Shown piece by piece: positions 1 to 7,761 of a stretch of 64,000 nucleotides of DNA. The DNA comes from Pseudomonas entomophila. Its GTDB lineage: Bacteria > Pseudomonadota > Gammaproteobacteria > Pseudomonadales > Pseudomonadaceae. The position numbers and the translations under genes are program-made. A model generated the notes under the pieces. The model ran no database searches and had not been told where the DNA came from. It worked only from the letters and a program-made list of their open reading frames with translations. The stretch's first letter is position 1; every line of letters starts with the position of its first letter. The stretch is taken from the NCBI RefSeq assembly GCF_029193575.1, contig NZ_JARGCS010000009.1, positions 124,001 to 188,000 on the forward strand, read 5' to 3'.

Positions 1-206
1 ACGGTCATGGCCGAAGGGCCATCGTCGGGCTCGGCCAGGCGTTGCACGGCGTCCAGGCCGATGTTGTAGCCGCTCAGGTACATCTCCGGGCACACCAGCA
101 GTTGCGCGCCGCGCTCGGCGGCCAGTTGCGCCTGGTGCTGCAGGCGCTCGAGGTTGCCGGGCACGTCCAGTGGCCTGGGCGCGCCCTGGAACAGGGCGAT
201 GCGCAT
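1..206 (-). CDS. davA: 5-aminopentanamidase (nitrilase-superfamily amidohydrolase), N-terminal part only
   Basis: Only the first 68 or so codons are in the window; the 3' end lies beyond position 1. The visible N-terminus (MRIALFQGAPRPLD, then LLVCPEMYLSGYN) is the start of a carbon-nitrogen hydrolase, with the glutamate of PEMYLSGY as the expected first catalytic residue. It starts 15 bases after davB with a CGAGGA ribosome binding site, so the two are co-transcribed. The gene pair is the known P. putida delta-aminovalerate route: DavA hydrolyses 5-aminopentanamide to 5-aminovalerate and ammonia. The specific function is inferred from the neighbour; the family call is read from sequence. Confidence 0.8.
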   Translation of the reverse strand, partial: MRIALFQGAPRPLDVPGNLERLQHQAQLAAERGAQLLVCPEMYLSGYNIGLDAVQRLAEPDDGPSAMT

Positions 207-221
207 GGCGAATCCTCGTGG

Positions 222-1904
222 TCAGTCGGCCAGGGCGATCGGCCCGATCTCGTGGAACACGTCGCCCGGGCCGGGGTTGTCCAGGTGGGTCTTGCCACCG
301 AAGTGGTTCATGATACCCCACACTGCGTTGAGCGACGTCTGCACCGCGCCCTCCACCCACGCCGGGGTCCACGACACGTCGTCACCCGCGATGAAGATGC
401 CGCGCTGCTCGACGGGCATGTCCTGCTGCATGAAGTGCGCGTACATGCGCTGGTTGTAGCGGTAGTGGCCCGGCAGCGCGCCCTTGAAGGCGCCGAGAAA
501 ATGCGGGTCGGCCTCCCAGGAGATGGTGATCGGGTCGCCGATGATGTGTCCGGCGATGTCGGTCTTGGGGTAGATCTTCTTCAGCGCGTCGAGCGCGAGT
601 TGCACGCGCTTCTCCACCGGGTGCGGCAGCATCTTCAGGGCATCGCTCATCCAGGCGTAGGACAGGCAGATGACGCCGGGCTTGTCGTCACCGTTGTCGA
701 ACAGGTAGGTGCCACGGGTCAGGCGGTCGGTGAGGGTCATGCTCAGCAGGTCGCGGCCAGTCTGCGGGTCTTTGTCCTTCCAGAACGGCCGGTCGACCAT
801 CACGAAGGTCTTCGACGACTGCATGTAGCGGGTGCGGTCCAGGGCCATCCACATCTTCTGCGAGAACAGCGACTCCTCGCAGTCGATCTGGGTGGTCAGC
901 AGCCAACTCTGGCAAGTGGTCAGCACGGCGGCGTAGTGGCGGGTGTCGCCCCAGTTGTCGGTGACCGCCAGGCGCCCATCGGCAGCGCGGGCGATGCGCT
1001 TGACCCCGCCGCGCGGCGCGCCGCCATGCAGTGAGCTGAGGCTGGTGCCGGCCGGCCAGTGGGCGCAGCGCTCGGGTGCGTGGCGCCAGATGCCCTGGGG
1101 CACCTGCTCGACGCCGCCGACCACCAGGTGCTGGTGATCGTCGCAGTTGGTCATCACTACGCGGAAGATCTCCAGCATCGAGTTAGGGAAGTCGGAGTCC
1201 CAGCCGCCGGTGCCGAAGCCAACCTGGCCGAACACTTCGCGGTGCTGGAAGCTCAGCTTGGCGAAGGCTTTCGAGGTGGCGACGAAGTCGTAGAAGGTGC
1301 GGTCGTCCCACAGCGGCACCAGGGTGTTCCACAGCGCCTTGAGGCGCGGCACGTCGCGCTCGCGGATCGCCTGCTGGATCTCGCCGAAGCGCGCGCCATC
1401 CTCCAGCGCATCGGCCCAGGCATCGGCGACTTCATGGAACAGCTGTGGCAGGTCGGCAGCCTTTTCCGCGTAGTAGGTCTGGCCTTCCAGGTCGATCACC
1501 GTGCTGCGCGAGGCGGGGGTCAGCGGGTTGGGGAAGGGCTTGGTTTCCAGGCCCAGCTTGTCGACGTAATGGTAGAAGGCCGTGGACGACACCGGGAAGC
1601 GCATGCCACCGAGTTCGGCAACGATGCCGTCGGTACCGTTGAAGGCCTGCGAGCGCAGGCGTCCGCCGAGTTTCGAGGCCTCGTAGACCACCGGCTTGAG
1701 GCCCAGCTTCATCAGCTCGTAGGCCGCCACGAGCCCGGCGATGCCAGCGCCGACGATCGCCACTTCCTCGCCGTGTCGGTCAGTGGGGATGCTGCCCAGG
1801 CCTGCGGGGTGCTCCAGCCAGTCGTCGAAGGCGAAGGGGAAGTCGGGGCCGAAGATGGTGATGGGCTTCTTGCCATCGAGCGGGTGGCGGTTGTTCTTGT
1901 TCAT
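222..1904 (-). CDS. davB: L-lysine 2-monooxygenase, FAD-dependent
   Basis: A 560-residue flavin amine oxidase. A dinucleotide-binding signature (VAIVGAGIAGLVAAYELMK) lies near residues 48-66, followed by VVYEASKLGGRLRS. A C-terminal FAD-contact motif (GIFIAGDDVSWTPAWVEGA) is near residue 515. Length and N-terminal extension fit the tryptophan/lysine 2-monooxygenase branch rather than ordinary monoamine oxidases. The expected reaction is oxidative decarboxylation of L-lysine to 5-aminopentanamide, first step of the aminovalerate pathway, in the cytoplasm. It sits directly upstream of davA and downstream of a co-oriented Lrp-type regulator gene. A tryptophan 2-monooxygenase activity is the main alternative; the davA partner favours lysine. 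Confidence 0.85.
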   Translation of the reverse strand: MNKNNRHPLDGKKPITIFGPDFPFAFDDWLEHPAGLGSIPTDRHGEEVAIVGAGIAGLVAAYELMKLGLKPVVYEASKLGGRLRSQAFNGTDGIVAELGGMRFPVSSTAFYHYVDKLGLETKPFPNPLTPASRSTVIDLEGQTYYAEKAADLPQLFHEVADAWADALEDGARFGEIQQAIRERDVPRLKALWNTLVPLWDDRTFYDFVATSKAFAKLSFQHREVFGQVGFGTGGWDSDFPNSMLEIFRVVMTNCDDHQHLVVGGVEQVPQGIWRHAPERCAHWPAGTSLSSLHGGAPRGGVKRIARAADGRLAVTDNWGDTRHYAAVLTTCQSWLLTTQIDCEESLFSQKMWMALDRTRYMQSSKTFVMVDRPFWKDKDPQTGRDLLSMTLTDRLTRGTYLFDNGDDKPGVICLSYAWMSDALKMLPHPVEKRVQLALDALKKIYPKTDIAGHIIGDPITISWEADPHFLGAFKGALPGHYRYNQRMYAHFMQQDMPVEQRGIFIAGDDVSWTPAWVEGAVQTSLNAVWGIMNHFGGKTHLDNPGPGDVFHEIGPIALAD

Positions 1905-2012
1905 GAAGTGACCTTGCCAGAGCGGCTGCGCGAGGCGCGGAGCCTGAGTATAGGAGATGTCTGGCGGTCATTTTAGGGACTGGGGTGTTCGTAAATAAGA
2001 TGCAGAGTGTTG

Positions 2013-2044
2013 TCGTTATGGATGATGTTTTTACATTATGACGA
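2013..2044. promoter_or_regulatory. candidate operator upstream of davB
   Basis: An AT-rich patch in otherwise GC-rich DNA carries an imperfect inverted repeat, TCGTTAT at 2013-2019 and ATGACGA at 2038-2044 (one mismatch). It lies about 110-140 bases upstream of the davB start. A site for the adjacent Lrp-type regulator is a reasonable guess, but no consensus match is claimed. Confidence 0.3.
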
Positions 2045-2071
2045 TATGGGTATGCAAAATGGCTTGCTGAT

Positions 2072-2104
2072 GGCCCTATCGCGCGGCGAGCCCGCGATAG
2101 GGCC
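2072..2104. repeat. REP-like palindrome
   Basis: GGCCCTATCGCG (2072-2083) is perfectly repeated in inverted orientation at 2093-2104 around a short GCGAGC-type loop. It resembles the extragenic REP palindromes common in P. putida and stands between the lrp stop and davB, where it could also end or attenuate the lrp transcript. Confidence 0.7.
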
Positions 2105-2119
2105 GGAACTGTTGACGCA

Positions 2120-2581
2120 TCACCTCGGCTCGCCCCGGTCCACCTTGCTACTGAGAATGATCGATGTGGTGGTCTTCTCCACCCCATCCAACCCGCCGAT
2201 CTGGTCGAGCAATTGGTCGAGCTGCTCTGGCGAATCGCTGTGCAGCCACGCCACGTAGTCGAATTCTCCACTTACCGCGCAGAGCTGCTGCACCTGGCCC
2301 ATGGCGCTCAGCCTGCGCACCACCTCCTTGCCGGAGCGCGGCTGCACGGTGATCCCCACGTAAGCCTGCAAACCGCCGCCGGCCAGGCGTTGGCCCAGGC
2401 GCACGCCGTAACCGGTGATCACCTTGTGTTTTTCCAGCCGTGCCAGGCGCGAGGTCACGGTGGTGCGCGCGATGCCCAGCTGGCGGGCAAGTGTGGCGAC
2501 GCTTTCGCGGGCGTTGATCTGCAACAGGGCGATCAACTGGCGGTCGACTTCATCGAGGGCGAGGGTGCGGGCATCGGACAT
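2120..2581 (-). CDS. Lrp/AsnC-family transcriptional regulator
   Basis: A 153-residue protein of normal Lrp length. The N-terminal winged helix-turn-helix is clear (LDEVDRQLIALLQINARES, then ATLARQLGIARTTVTSRLARLE, residues ~9-53), followed by an RAM ligand-binding domain (YVGITVQPRSGKEVVRRL, then VSGEFDYVAWLHSDS). Such proteins bind amino acids and act as feast/famine regulators. It precedes davB in the same direction, so control of lysine catabolism is likely, but this is inference from position. The REP palindrome and an AT-rich region separate the two genes. Confidence 0.85.
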   Translation of the reverse strand: MSDARTLALDEVDRQLIALLQINARESVATLARQLGIARTTVTSRLARLEKHKVITGYGVRLGQRLAGGGLQAYVGITVQPRSGKEVVRRLSAMGQVQQLCAVSGEFDYVAWLHSDSPEQLDQLLDQIGGLDGVEKTTTSIILSSKVDRGEPR

Positions 2582-2727
2582 GATGTGTCTCTACAATAGG
2601 TTTGCTAGCCTAGCCATTGGCCGCCTTGGCCTGCAAGTTGAGCCGCTTGCACGATGATGGCGAAATGATTTAGCGGAATTCACTTCTTTTGCTCGCGGGT
2701 GGCGTATAAGATGGCGAGCTGGTTTTT

Positions 2728-2746
2728 GATAATGGTTCTCGTTAAA
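2728..2746. promoter_or_regulatory. Fur-box-like site
   Basis: GATAATGGTTCTCGTTAAA matches the 19-base Fur consensus GATAATGATAATCATTATC at 13 of 19 positions, with a perfect left GATAATG. It lies about 50 bases ahead of the first glycosyltransferase gene and about 150 bases from the divergent lrp start. No other gene nearby is an iron gene, so this needs a binding test. Confidence 0.45.
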
Positions 2747-2795
2747 GGATTGACGCCAAAATTTCTGCTCTCCGTGAGCATTTCATAGGTGTCCC

Positions 2796-3446
2796 GTGGT
2801 CAGCCCGTTCAAGTTCGACGTCGATGCAGTGTTCTGTGTGTCCTTGCGAGAGCGCCAGGACAAGCGCGATCGCTTTGCCAGTGAAATCGCCAGCCGGATC
2901 AGCAACCCGGTGGCCTTCCATCTCATGGACAAGGACGCCAACCCGCTGCGGGCCACCTACGAATCGCATCGCGCACTGGCGCTGATGGCCCTGGAGCAAG
3001 GCTGGGCGCGCATCCTGGTGTTCGAGGACGATGCCAAGGCCTATGCCTTGCGCGCTTCGTCGATTCGCTGGATCAACCGCTTCGTCAACCGCCAGCCCTT
3101 CGAGGCGCTGCACCTGGGCTACGCCATGGGGCGCACCTGGCTGACCTGGTTTCCGTTCATCGCCCGCGGCAGGGTGACCGCCACCCACGCCTACATCCTG
3201 TCCCTGGAAGGTTGCCGGGTGTTCGCGGCGGCGCCCTATGACGGCGGTACCCTCGATGCGCTGTTCAAGAAGTGCATCGACCAGCACTGCGCGTACCCGA
3301 TGCTTTTCCGTCGTGCCAGCCTCACTGCCGATGGCGATGGGGTGCTGGCCCGGCACGAGGATGCGCAATGGCAGCGCAATTGGGACCGGCATGTGCGCTC
3401 TCCGTTGAAGTACCTGTGGAAGACCCTGCTGCGTCCAGGCTTCTGA
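2796..3446 (+). CDS. glycosyltransferase family 25 (LPS-type), copy 1
   Basis: A 216-residue protein starting at a GTG eight bases after an AGGT. The family-25 pattern is visible: VDAVFCVSLRERQDKRDRF at the N-terminus, ARILVFEDDAKAY with the acidic ED(D) motif near residue 75, and a late THAYILSLEGCRVF. These enzymes usually add a sugar to lipooligosaccharide cores using nucleotide-sugar donors on the cytoplasmic side. The acceptor and sugar cannot be read from sequence. It is followed by a second, similar gene (start 3582), so the pair probably arose by tandem duplication. A Fur-like site lies upstream. Confidence 0.75.
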   Translation: MVSPFKFDVDAVFCVSLRERQDKRDRFASEIASRISNPVAFHLMDKDANPLRATYESHRALALMALEQGWARILVFEDDAKAYALRASSIRWINRFVNRQPFEALHLGYAMGRTWLTWFPFIARGRVTATHAYILSLEGCRVFAAAPYDGGTLDALFKKCIDQHCAYPMLFRRASLTADGDGVLARHEDAQWQRNWDRHVRSPLKYLWKTLLRPGF

Positions 3447-3581
3447 ATCGGCTCGGCTGCCACGGCCTGCTCACATTTATTCACATAGAAATATGGCTCA
3501 ATGCTATGACCCAAGCGACAATACCGGTCCTTTTAACCCGTGTGCCGTGGCACGCCCAGTGATCGAGAGCGAAGTAACGCA

Positions 3582-4265
3582 ATGCCCAAAGCCAAGGATC
3601 TGAGCCGACTGGCCATTGACGGTGTGTTTTGTATCAGCCTCAAGGAACGAAGCGATCGTCGTGAACTGTTGCTCAAGGAGTTCGAAGGCAGTGGGTTGGA
3701 CATCGAGTTCCTGCTGGTCGAGCGTGACAGCCAGGGCCCGGAATGTGGGTGCTTCACGTCCCACGTCGAATGCGCGCGCCTCGCGCTGGAGCGTGGCTAC
3801 CGTCGTGTACTGATCCTTGAAGACGATGCCACCCTGGTGACCTTCAACCCAAGCCAGGTCCAGCAGATCAACACCTTCCTCGACCGGCGCGACCCCGAGC
3901 TGTTCTACCTTGGCGCCAACCTCGGCAAGGTCTGGCTGACCTGGAACCGGGGTATCGCCCGTGTGCGCACCAAGGGCGCCCATGCCTACATCCTGTCTGT
4001 GCGTGGTTGCCAGCGCATGCTCGAGCACGCGCCTTACCAGGGCATCGCCATCGACAAGGTGATGTCTCGGCAGTTCAAGGCCTACATGGCCTTCCCAATG
4101 ATCAGCCAGCAGCAGCCCGAGGCCATGGCGTCGAGCGACATCCGCCATGCCCGGTCCACCGATGGCACCTTCCCTGATGAGGTCTTCTGGCGCAAGAACT
4201 GGCGCAAGCAGTACAGCCAAGTGCTGAAGAACCTGGGCAAGACCGTCACCTTCCGCGACCTTTGA
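3582..4265 (+). CDS. glycosyltransferase family 25 (LPS-type), copy 2
   Basis: 227 residues. The start at 3582 gives MPKAKDLSRLAIDGVFCISLKE, which aligns with copy 1; the open frame extends upstream without family similarity. It shares with copy 1 the pattern IDGVFCISLKERSDRR, RRVLILEDDATLV, a GANLGKVWLTW segment (GYAMGRTWLTW in copy 1) and HAYILSVRGC. The C-terminal tail is basic (FWRKNWRKQYSQVLKNLGK). The role is probably modification of a surface glycan, but donor and acceptor are unknown. The 135-base gap after copy 1 has no clear terminator, so the two may share a transcript. Confidence 0.75.
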   Translation: MPKAKDLSRLAIDGVFCISLKERSDRRELLLKEFEGSGLDIEFLLVERDSQGPECGCFTSHVECARLALERGYRRVLILEDDATLVTFNPSQVQQINTFLDRRDPELFYLGANLGKVWLTWNRGIARVRTKGAHAYILSVRGCQRMLEHAPYQGIAIDKVMSRQFKAYMAFPMISQQQPEAMASSDIRHARSTDGTFPDEVFWRKNWRKQYSQVLKNLGKTVTFRDL

Positions 4266-4281
4266 AACGCCGGGCCGCCGC

Positions 4282-5502
4282 TTAGCTGGCTGAGGCCATG
4301 GCCATTCGGCGTGCCCGTCGGCTGAATACCAGGGCCAGCACTGCGCCCATCACCAGCAGGCAGGCATAGCCGTTGGTGGTGGTGAGCAGGCCAAAGCGTT
4401 GGCTTGCCGCCCCCGCGACGATCGCTGGCAGGCTGAACGCCAGGTAGCTCAACAGGTAGAAACCGGCCATCAAGCCACCCCGTTCATGAGCGTGTGCCAG
4501 TGGCATCACCGAGCGCAGGGCACCGAGGAAACCACCACCGAAGCCGAGACCGGCTGCCGCGGTGCCGATGAAGAACAGCCAGCTATTGCTGTTGTCGACG
4601 CCGGCCAAGGTCAGTAGCAAGCCAAGGATCAGGGCTATCCCGCCACGCCGCAGGATGACCGATGCCTCCTGCTGGCGCAGGGCAAAGATGCCCAGTGCGC
4701 CGAACCCGGTCAGCAGGAACACCAGCGCGCCGCCAACCAACGGCGCGTGCAGGCCGGTCACCTGGCGCACCAGGGTAGGCCCCAGCGACAGGTAGAACCC
4801 TCCCAGTGCCCAGAGGCTGGCGTTCAACGGTGCCATGCTCCAGAACGCGCGGCGGGCTTGCGGTGGAATGCGCACCCGCGGCCGCAGCGAGGCCAGGGCG
4901 CCGGGCTTGCTGCTGATGCTTTCCGGCAGGCGCAACAGCAGCGCGGCGAACAGTGCGAAGAGCCCGGCCAGCACCCAGAACACCCGGTGCAGCGGCGCGT
5001 CGGAAAACTGCACCAGGGCGGCGCTGCCCAGCGCGCCCAGGGCCAGGCCCAGCATCGGGGTGAGGCTGTTCAGCAACGGCCCGCGCTCGCGGTCGAAGTC
5101 CAGCAGCGCGGCGCCCAGCACGCTGGTGGCCAGCCCCGTGGCAAAGCCTTGCAGCAGGCGCGCGACGATCAGCATCTGCACCGATTCAGCCTCGAGGAAC
5201 AGGCCCATGGCCACCAATTGCAACGCCAGTGCCGCGGCAATCACCGGGCGCCGCCCGATATGGTCCGACAGCGAACCGAATACCAGCAGGGTCAGCAGCA
5301 GGCCGCCGGCATAGATGCTGAAGACCACGGTCAGCAGCGCCGGGGAGAAGCCCCAGGTTTCGCGGTACAGCGCGTACAGCGGCGTCGGGGCGCTGGCGGC
5401 GGCGGAAAAGGCGATGAGGATCGCCCCGATCAGCCAGATCGACGCTTGTCGGGAAAGCCCGGGGCGCTGGTTGCTTATGGTTTTGGATAAGGTGTCTTTC
5501 AT
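4282..5502 (-). CDS. MFS drug/metabolite transporter
   Basis: A 406-residue inner-membrane protein with about 12 hydrophobic segments. The major facilitator motif A is present between helices 2 and 3 (GSLSDHIGRRPVIAAAL, ~residues 77-93), and ARLLQGFATGLATSVLGAALLD resembles the motif of proton-driven drug exporters. The C-terminus is basic (FSRRARRMA). It is transcribed divergently from the TetR-type gene at 5591, a standard arrangement for a repressor controlling its own exporter. The substrate is unknown. Confidence 0.8.
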   Translation of the reverse strand: MKDTLSKTISNQRPGLSRQASIWLIGAILIAFSAAASAPTPLYALYRETWGFSPALLTVVFSIYAGGLLLTLLVFGSLSDHIGRRPVIAAALALQLVAMGLFLEAESVQMLIVARLLQGFATGLATSVLGAALLDFDRERGPLLNSLTPMLGLALGALGSAALVQFSDAPLHRVFWVLAGLFALFAALLLRLPESISSKPGALASLRPRVRIPPQARRAFWSMAPLNASLWALGGFYLSLGPTLVRQVTGLHAPLVGGALVFLLTGFGALGIFALRQQEASVILRRGGIALILGLLLTLAGVDNSNSWLFFIGTAAAGLGFGGGFLGALRSVMPLAHAHERGGLMAGFYLLSYLAFSLPAIVAGAASQRFGLLTTTNGYACLLVMGAVLALVFSRRARRMAMASAS

Positions 5503-5518
5503 GACAATCTCGGAAAAG

Positions 5519-5531
5519 GCTAAGATTTAGC
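5519..5531. promoter_or_regulatory. candidate TetR operator between exporter and regulator
   Basis: GCTAAGATTTAGC is a perfect palindrome (GCTAA, GAT, TTAGC) 17 bases upstream of the transporter start in the 88-base divergent gap. The flanks extend it imperfectly to AAAAG...CTTTT. Its position suits repression of both genes. Confidence 0.45.
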
Positions 5532-5590
5532 TTTTGCGAAACGATGAACCTGTTTTCAGTTAAAAGCAAATTCTTTGCGTTAGGGTGAGT

Positions 5591-6151
5591 ATGGCGATCA
5601 ATCAGGGCGTGCGGCCGGGCGGCCGCAGTGCGAGGGTCCAGGCCTCTGTGCACAAGGCGGTGAGCGAGTTGCTGGAAGAGCGTGAGCGTGGCGAGTTGAC
5701 CGTGCCGTTGATTGCCGCGCGTGCGGGCGTCACGCCCTCGACCATCTACCGCCGCTGGGGCGACCTCAACGAACTGCTGGGCGACGTGGCCTTGCAACGC
5801 ATCCGCCCGGACGGCGAGCCTGCCGACACGGGCAGCCTCAAGGGCGACCTGTTGGCCTGGGGTATCCAGTACATGGAAGAGACCGCCTCGGTGCCCGGTC
5901 GCGCAGTGGTGCTCGATTTGCTCGCGGCTGGGGGCGGCTGCTCGGGGCGCTGCCTGGAAATCGCCAGCGCCCAGTTCGGTATCTTGTTGGCGCGTGCGGT
6001 GGCAAGGGGCGAGCCGGTGCCGGAGAAGGACAGGATCGTCGATCGGTTGGTGGCGCCGCTGGTGTACCGGATCCTGTTTTCCAGCGAGGAGTTGGAGGCG
6101 GGGTACGTCGAGGCGTTGGTGGACGGGGTGCTTGAGGGCGTGCCTGGCTGA
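5591..6151 (+). CDS. TetR/AcrR-family transcriptional regulator
   Basis: 186 residues from the ATG at 5591. An upstream in-frame GTG at 5585 lies inside the ribosome binding site TTAGGGTGAGT, so the ATG is preferred. The N-terminal helix-turn-helix reads ERGELTVPLIAARAGVTPSTIYRRWGDLNELLGDVA (~residues 36-71), the classic TetR DNA-binding form. The remainder is the ligand-binding and dimerisation domain. Divergence from the MFS gene and the palindrome in between suggest it represses the exporter. The inducer is unknown. Confidence 0.85.
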   Translation: MAINQGVRPGGRSARVQASVHKAVSELLEERERGELTVPLIAARAGVTPSTIYRRWGDLNELLGDVALQRIRPDGEPADTGSLKGDLLAWGIQYMEETASVPGRAVVLDLLAAGGGCSGRCLEIASAQFGILLARAVARGEPVPEKDRIVDRLVAPLVYRILFSSEELEAGYVEALVDGVLEGVPG

Positions 6152-6216
6152 CTACTGTTATTCAGCGCTTGCCTGCCTTCGGCCTGGCTCCGGTCGACCT
6201 GATAACGGGTGCTGCT

Positions 6217-6247
6217 GTGAGCCGAATAGGAACGCCTTTCGGTTCAC
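6217..6247. terminator. hairpin downstream of the TetR gene
   Basis: GTGAGCCGAA (6217-6226) pairs with TTCGGTTCAC (6238-6247) with one G-U pair and an 11-base loop. No T-tract follows, so termination is uncertain. Confidence 0.3.
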
Positions 6248-6296
6248 AGTTTGTCGGGGCGTACCCATCAAGCTGAGTCTTGGGAGAGCGAGCATA

Positions 6297-6322
6297 AAAA
6301 ACCGCGCAGACGCGCGGTTTTT
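6297..6322 (-). terminator. original terminator of the tRNA gene, displaced by the island
   Basis: AAAAACCGCGC (6297-6307), loop AGAC, GCGCGGTTTTT (6312-6322): a rho-independent terminator working on both strands. It lies eight bases beyond the tRNA 3' fragment, just where the terminator of an undisturbed tRNA gene would be. Confidence 0.7.
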
Positions 6323-6330
6323 GGTATGTC

Positions 6331-6375
6331 TGGTGGGCCCACACGGACTCGAACCGTGGACCAAAGGATTATGAG
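6331..6375. repeat. attL: 45-bp copy of the tRNA 3' end
   Basis: Positions 6331-6375 are identical to 10214-10258, covering CCA, acceptor, T arm, variable region and the 3' side of the anticodon arm. The match breaks at 6376 and the rest of the tRNA is missing. This is the signature of integration into a tRNA 3' end by a tyrosine recombinase. Confidence 0.9.
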
Positions 6376-6696
6376 CCCAAAAAATTACCCGTGCTCATTG
6401 AGAAAAACCATAATGTGCCTGATTTTATTGAACATTCGATCTTATTGGGGAAGGGTTTTCGCTTCCGGTGTGGACACATTGGACTGTACCGAACTGCACA
6501 GGTCTTCAATCCTTTACACTCTCTGCAATGCCTTGCTGCGCTACAAGGTCCGTGTCGGGCCTGCTCCGGGGCTGCATTGCACCTGGGCGGGGCTTTGCAC
6601 TATTTCGTGACGCAAAGCGCGTCGGCGGGAGGGGGATAAGTGATTTTCTCGCCTGATTTTTTTTGCTGAAGTAAGTTTTCTCGCGCCGAGCCATGC
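6376..6696. other. island DNA without a recognisable gene
   Basis: This 321-base stretch between attL and the acyltransferase is AT-richer than its surroundings. I see no credible coding frame, tRNA or terminator. It probably contains the acyltransferase promoter, and perhaps the worn-down end of a lost integrase gene, but no similarity can be shown. Confidence 0.4.
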
Positions 6697-7755
6697 ATGG
6701 ATAATGCTGCCTCAAGGTATTCGAGCTGCAGGAACTGGGAAGTGCTGAACCGCCACAATTCATTCGATCTGATCAGGCATGCCGCCGCGCTGATGGTCCT
6801 CGTCAGCCACCACTTCGCATTATCCGGGCAAACTGAACCCACGCTGCAGGGCATCAACTCGCTGGGCGGGTTTGCGGTTCTGGCATTTTTCGCCATTTCT
6901 GGGTACCTCGTCACCCAAAGCTTTTTACGATCGTCGCTCCAGAGCTATGCGATCAAGCGTGCAGCTCGGATCTTCCCGGCCCTCATCGTTTGCGCATTTG
7001 TGATGGTGTACTGGGTAGGGGGCATGTATAGCGACGCGCTCCTGGCTACGGCTGGCAGCAAGGAAGCGCTGTTGAAGTTTTTACAAATCTCGGCATTCGG
7101 GCGTGCGGACATCAACACAGTGACCCAGGGGTTCGTCTTCCCTGAATCCCTCAACGGCAGCCTATGGACCCTCAAGTTCGAGTTTGGCTGTTACGTCCTG
7201 GTTGCACTGGCACTAAGCCTGGTGCGCCGTCCAGTCGTGCCGTTGCTCATCTTGCTGGGCTTTTGTGCGTTGAACGTTGCCAGCACATCGATCAGCCATC
7301 CCCTGTCGGGCAAGCTCTCCATTTACTCTTCGGTGTGCATTGGATTTTTCGTAGGGGCGGCACTGGCGTTTCACCAGGGCTTGCTGGGCAGCTTCAAATC
7401 GAGAGCGATTCTTGCCGGGGTGGGGTTGCTGCTGATGGGTGTTGCGGTTGTCGGCTTCATGCCGTTGCTGGCATCCAGTGTCGGCTTCAGCTTGGCCACT
7501 CTTGCCTTTGGCACCATGGTTACCGACCGAATCATTCGTGGCAGGTTCGACATTTCATATGGCCTCTACCTGTACGCCTTCCCGGTTCAGCAGTTGCTGA
7601 TCAACTGCACCGAGCTGGGGTTCTATCCATCGATGGCTGCAGCCGCTTGCGTGACAACACTGCTGGCAACGTTGTCATGGCTCTGCATCGAGAAACCGGC
7701 CCTGGCCTACGCAAAAGGCCCCCGCCGACCGACCGTGACAGGGGCAGAGGCCTAG
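6697..7755 (+). CDS. membrane acyltransferase (acyltransferase-3 / OafA type)
   Basis: 352 residues with about ten hydrophobic helices. The N-terminal motif FDLIRHAAALMVLVSHHFALSG (~residues 23-44) is the acyltransferase-3 signature with its catalytic-type histidine. FFAISGYLVTQSF and SYAIKRAARIFPALIVC follow, and the segment ending LNGSLWTLKFEFGCY is also typical. Such proteins O-acetylate surface sugars such as O-antigen. Its place next to attL in a prophage remnant fits a lysogenic-conversion gene that alters the phage receptor. It is the only undamaged gene in the island, which suggests selection or late arrival. The acceptor is unknown. Confidence 0.8.
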   Translation: MDNAASRYSSCRNWEVLNRHNSFDLIRHAAALMVLVSHHFALSGQTEPTLQGINSLGGFAVLAFFAISGYLVTQSFLRSSLQSYAIKRAARIFPALIVCAFVMVYWVGGMYSDALLATAGSKEALLKFLQISAFGRADINTVTQGFVFPESLNGSLWTLKFEFGCYVLVALALSLVRRPVVPLLILLGFCALNVASTSISHPLSGKLSIYSSVCIGFFVGAALAFHQGLLGSFKSRAILAGVGLLLMGVAVVGFMPLLASSVGFSLATLAFGTMVTDRIIRGRFDISYGLYLYAFPVQQLLINCTELGFYPSMAAAACVTTLLATLSWLCIEKPALAYAKGPRRPTVTGAEA

Positions 7756-7761
7756 CCGCCG

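Noticed and set aside
6391..6639. short open frames between attL and the acyltransferase
   Set aside because: Cys- and Trp-rich translations with no family pattern or ribosome binding site.
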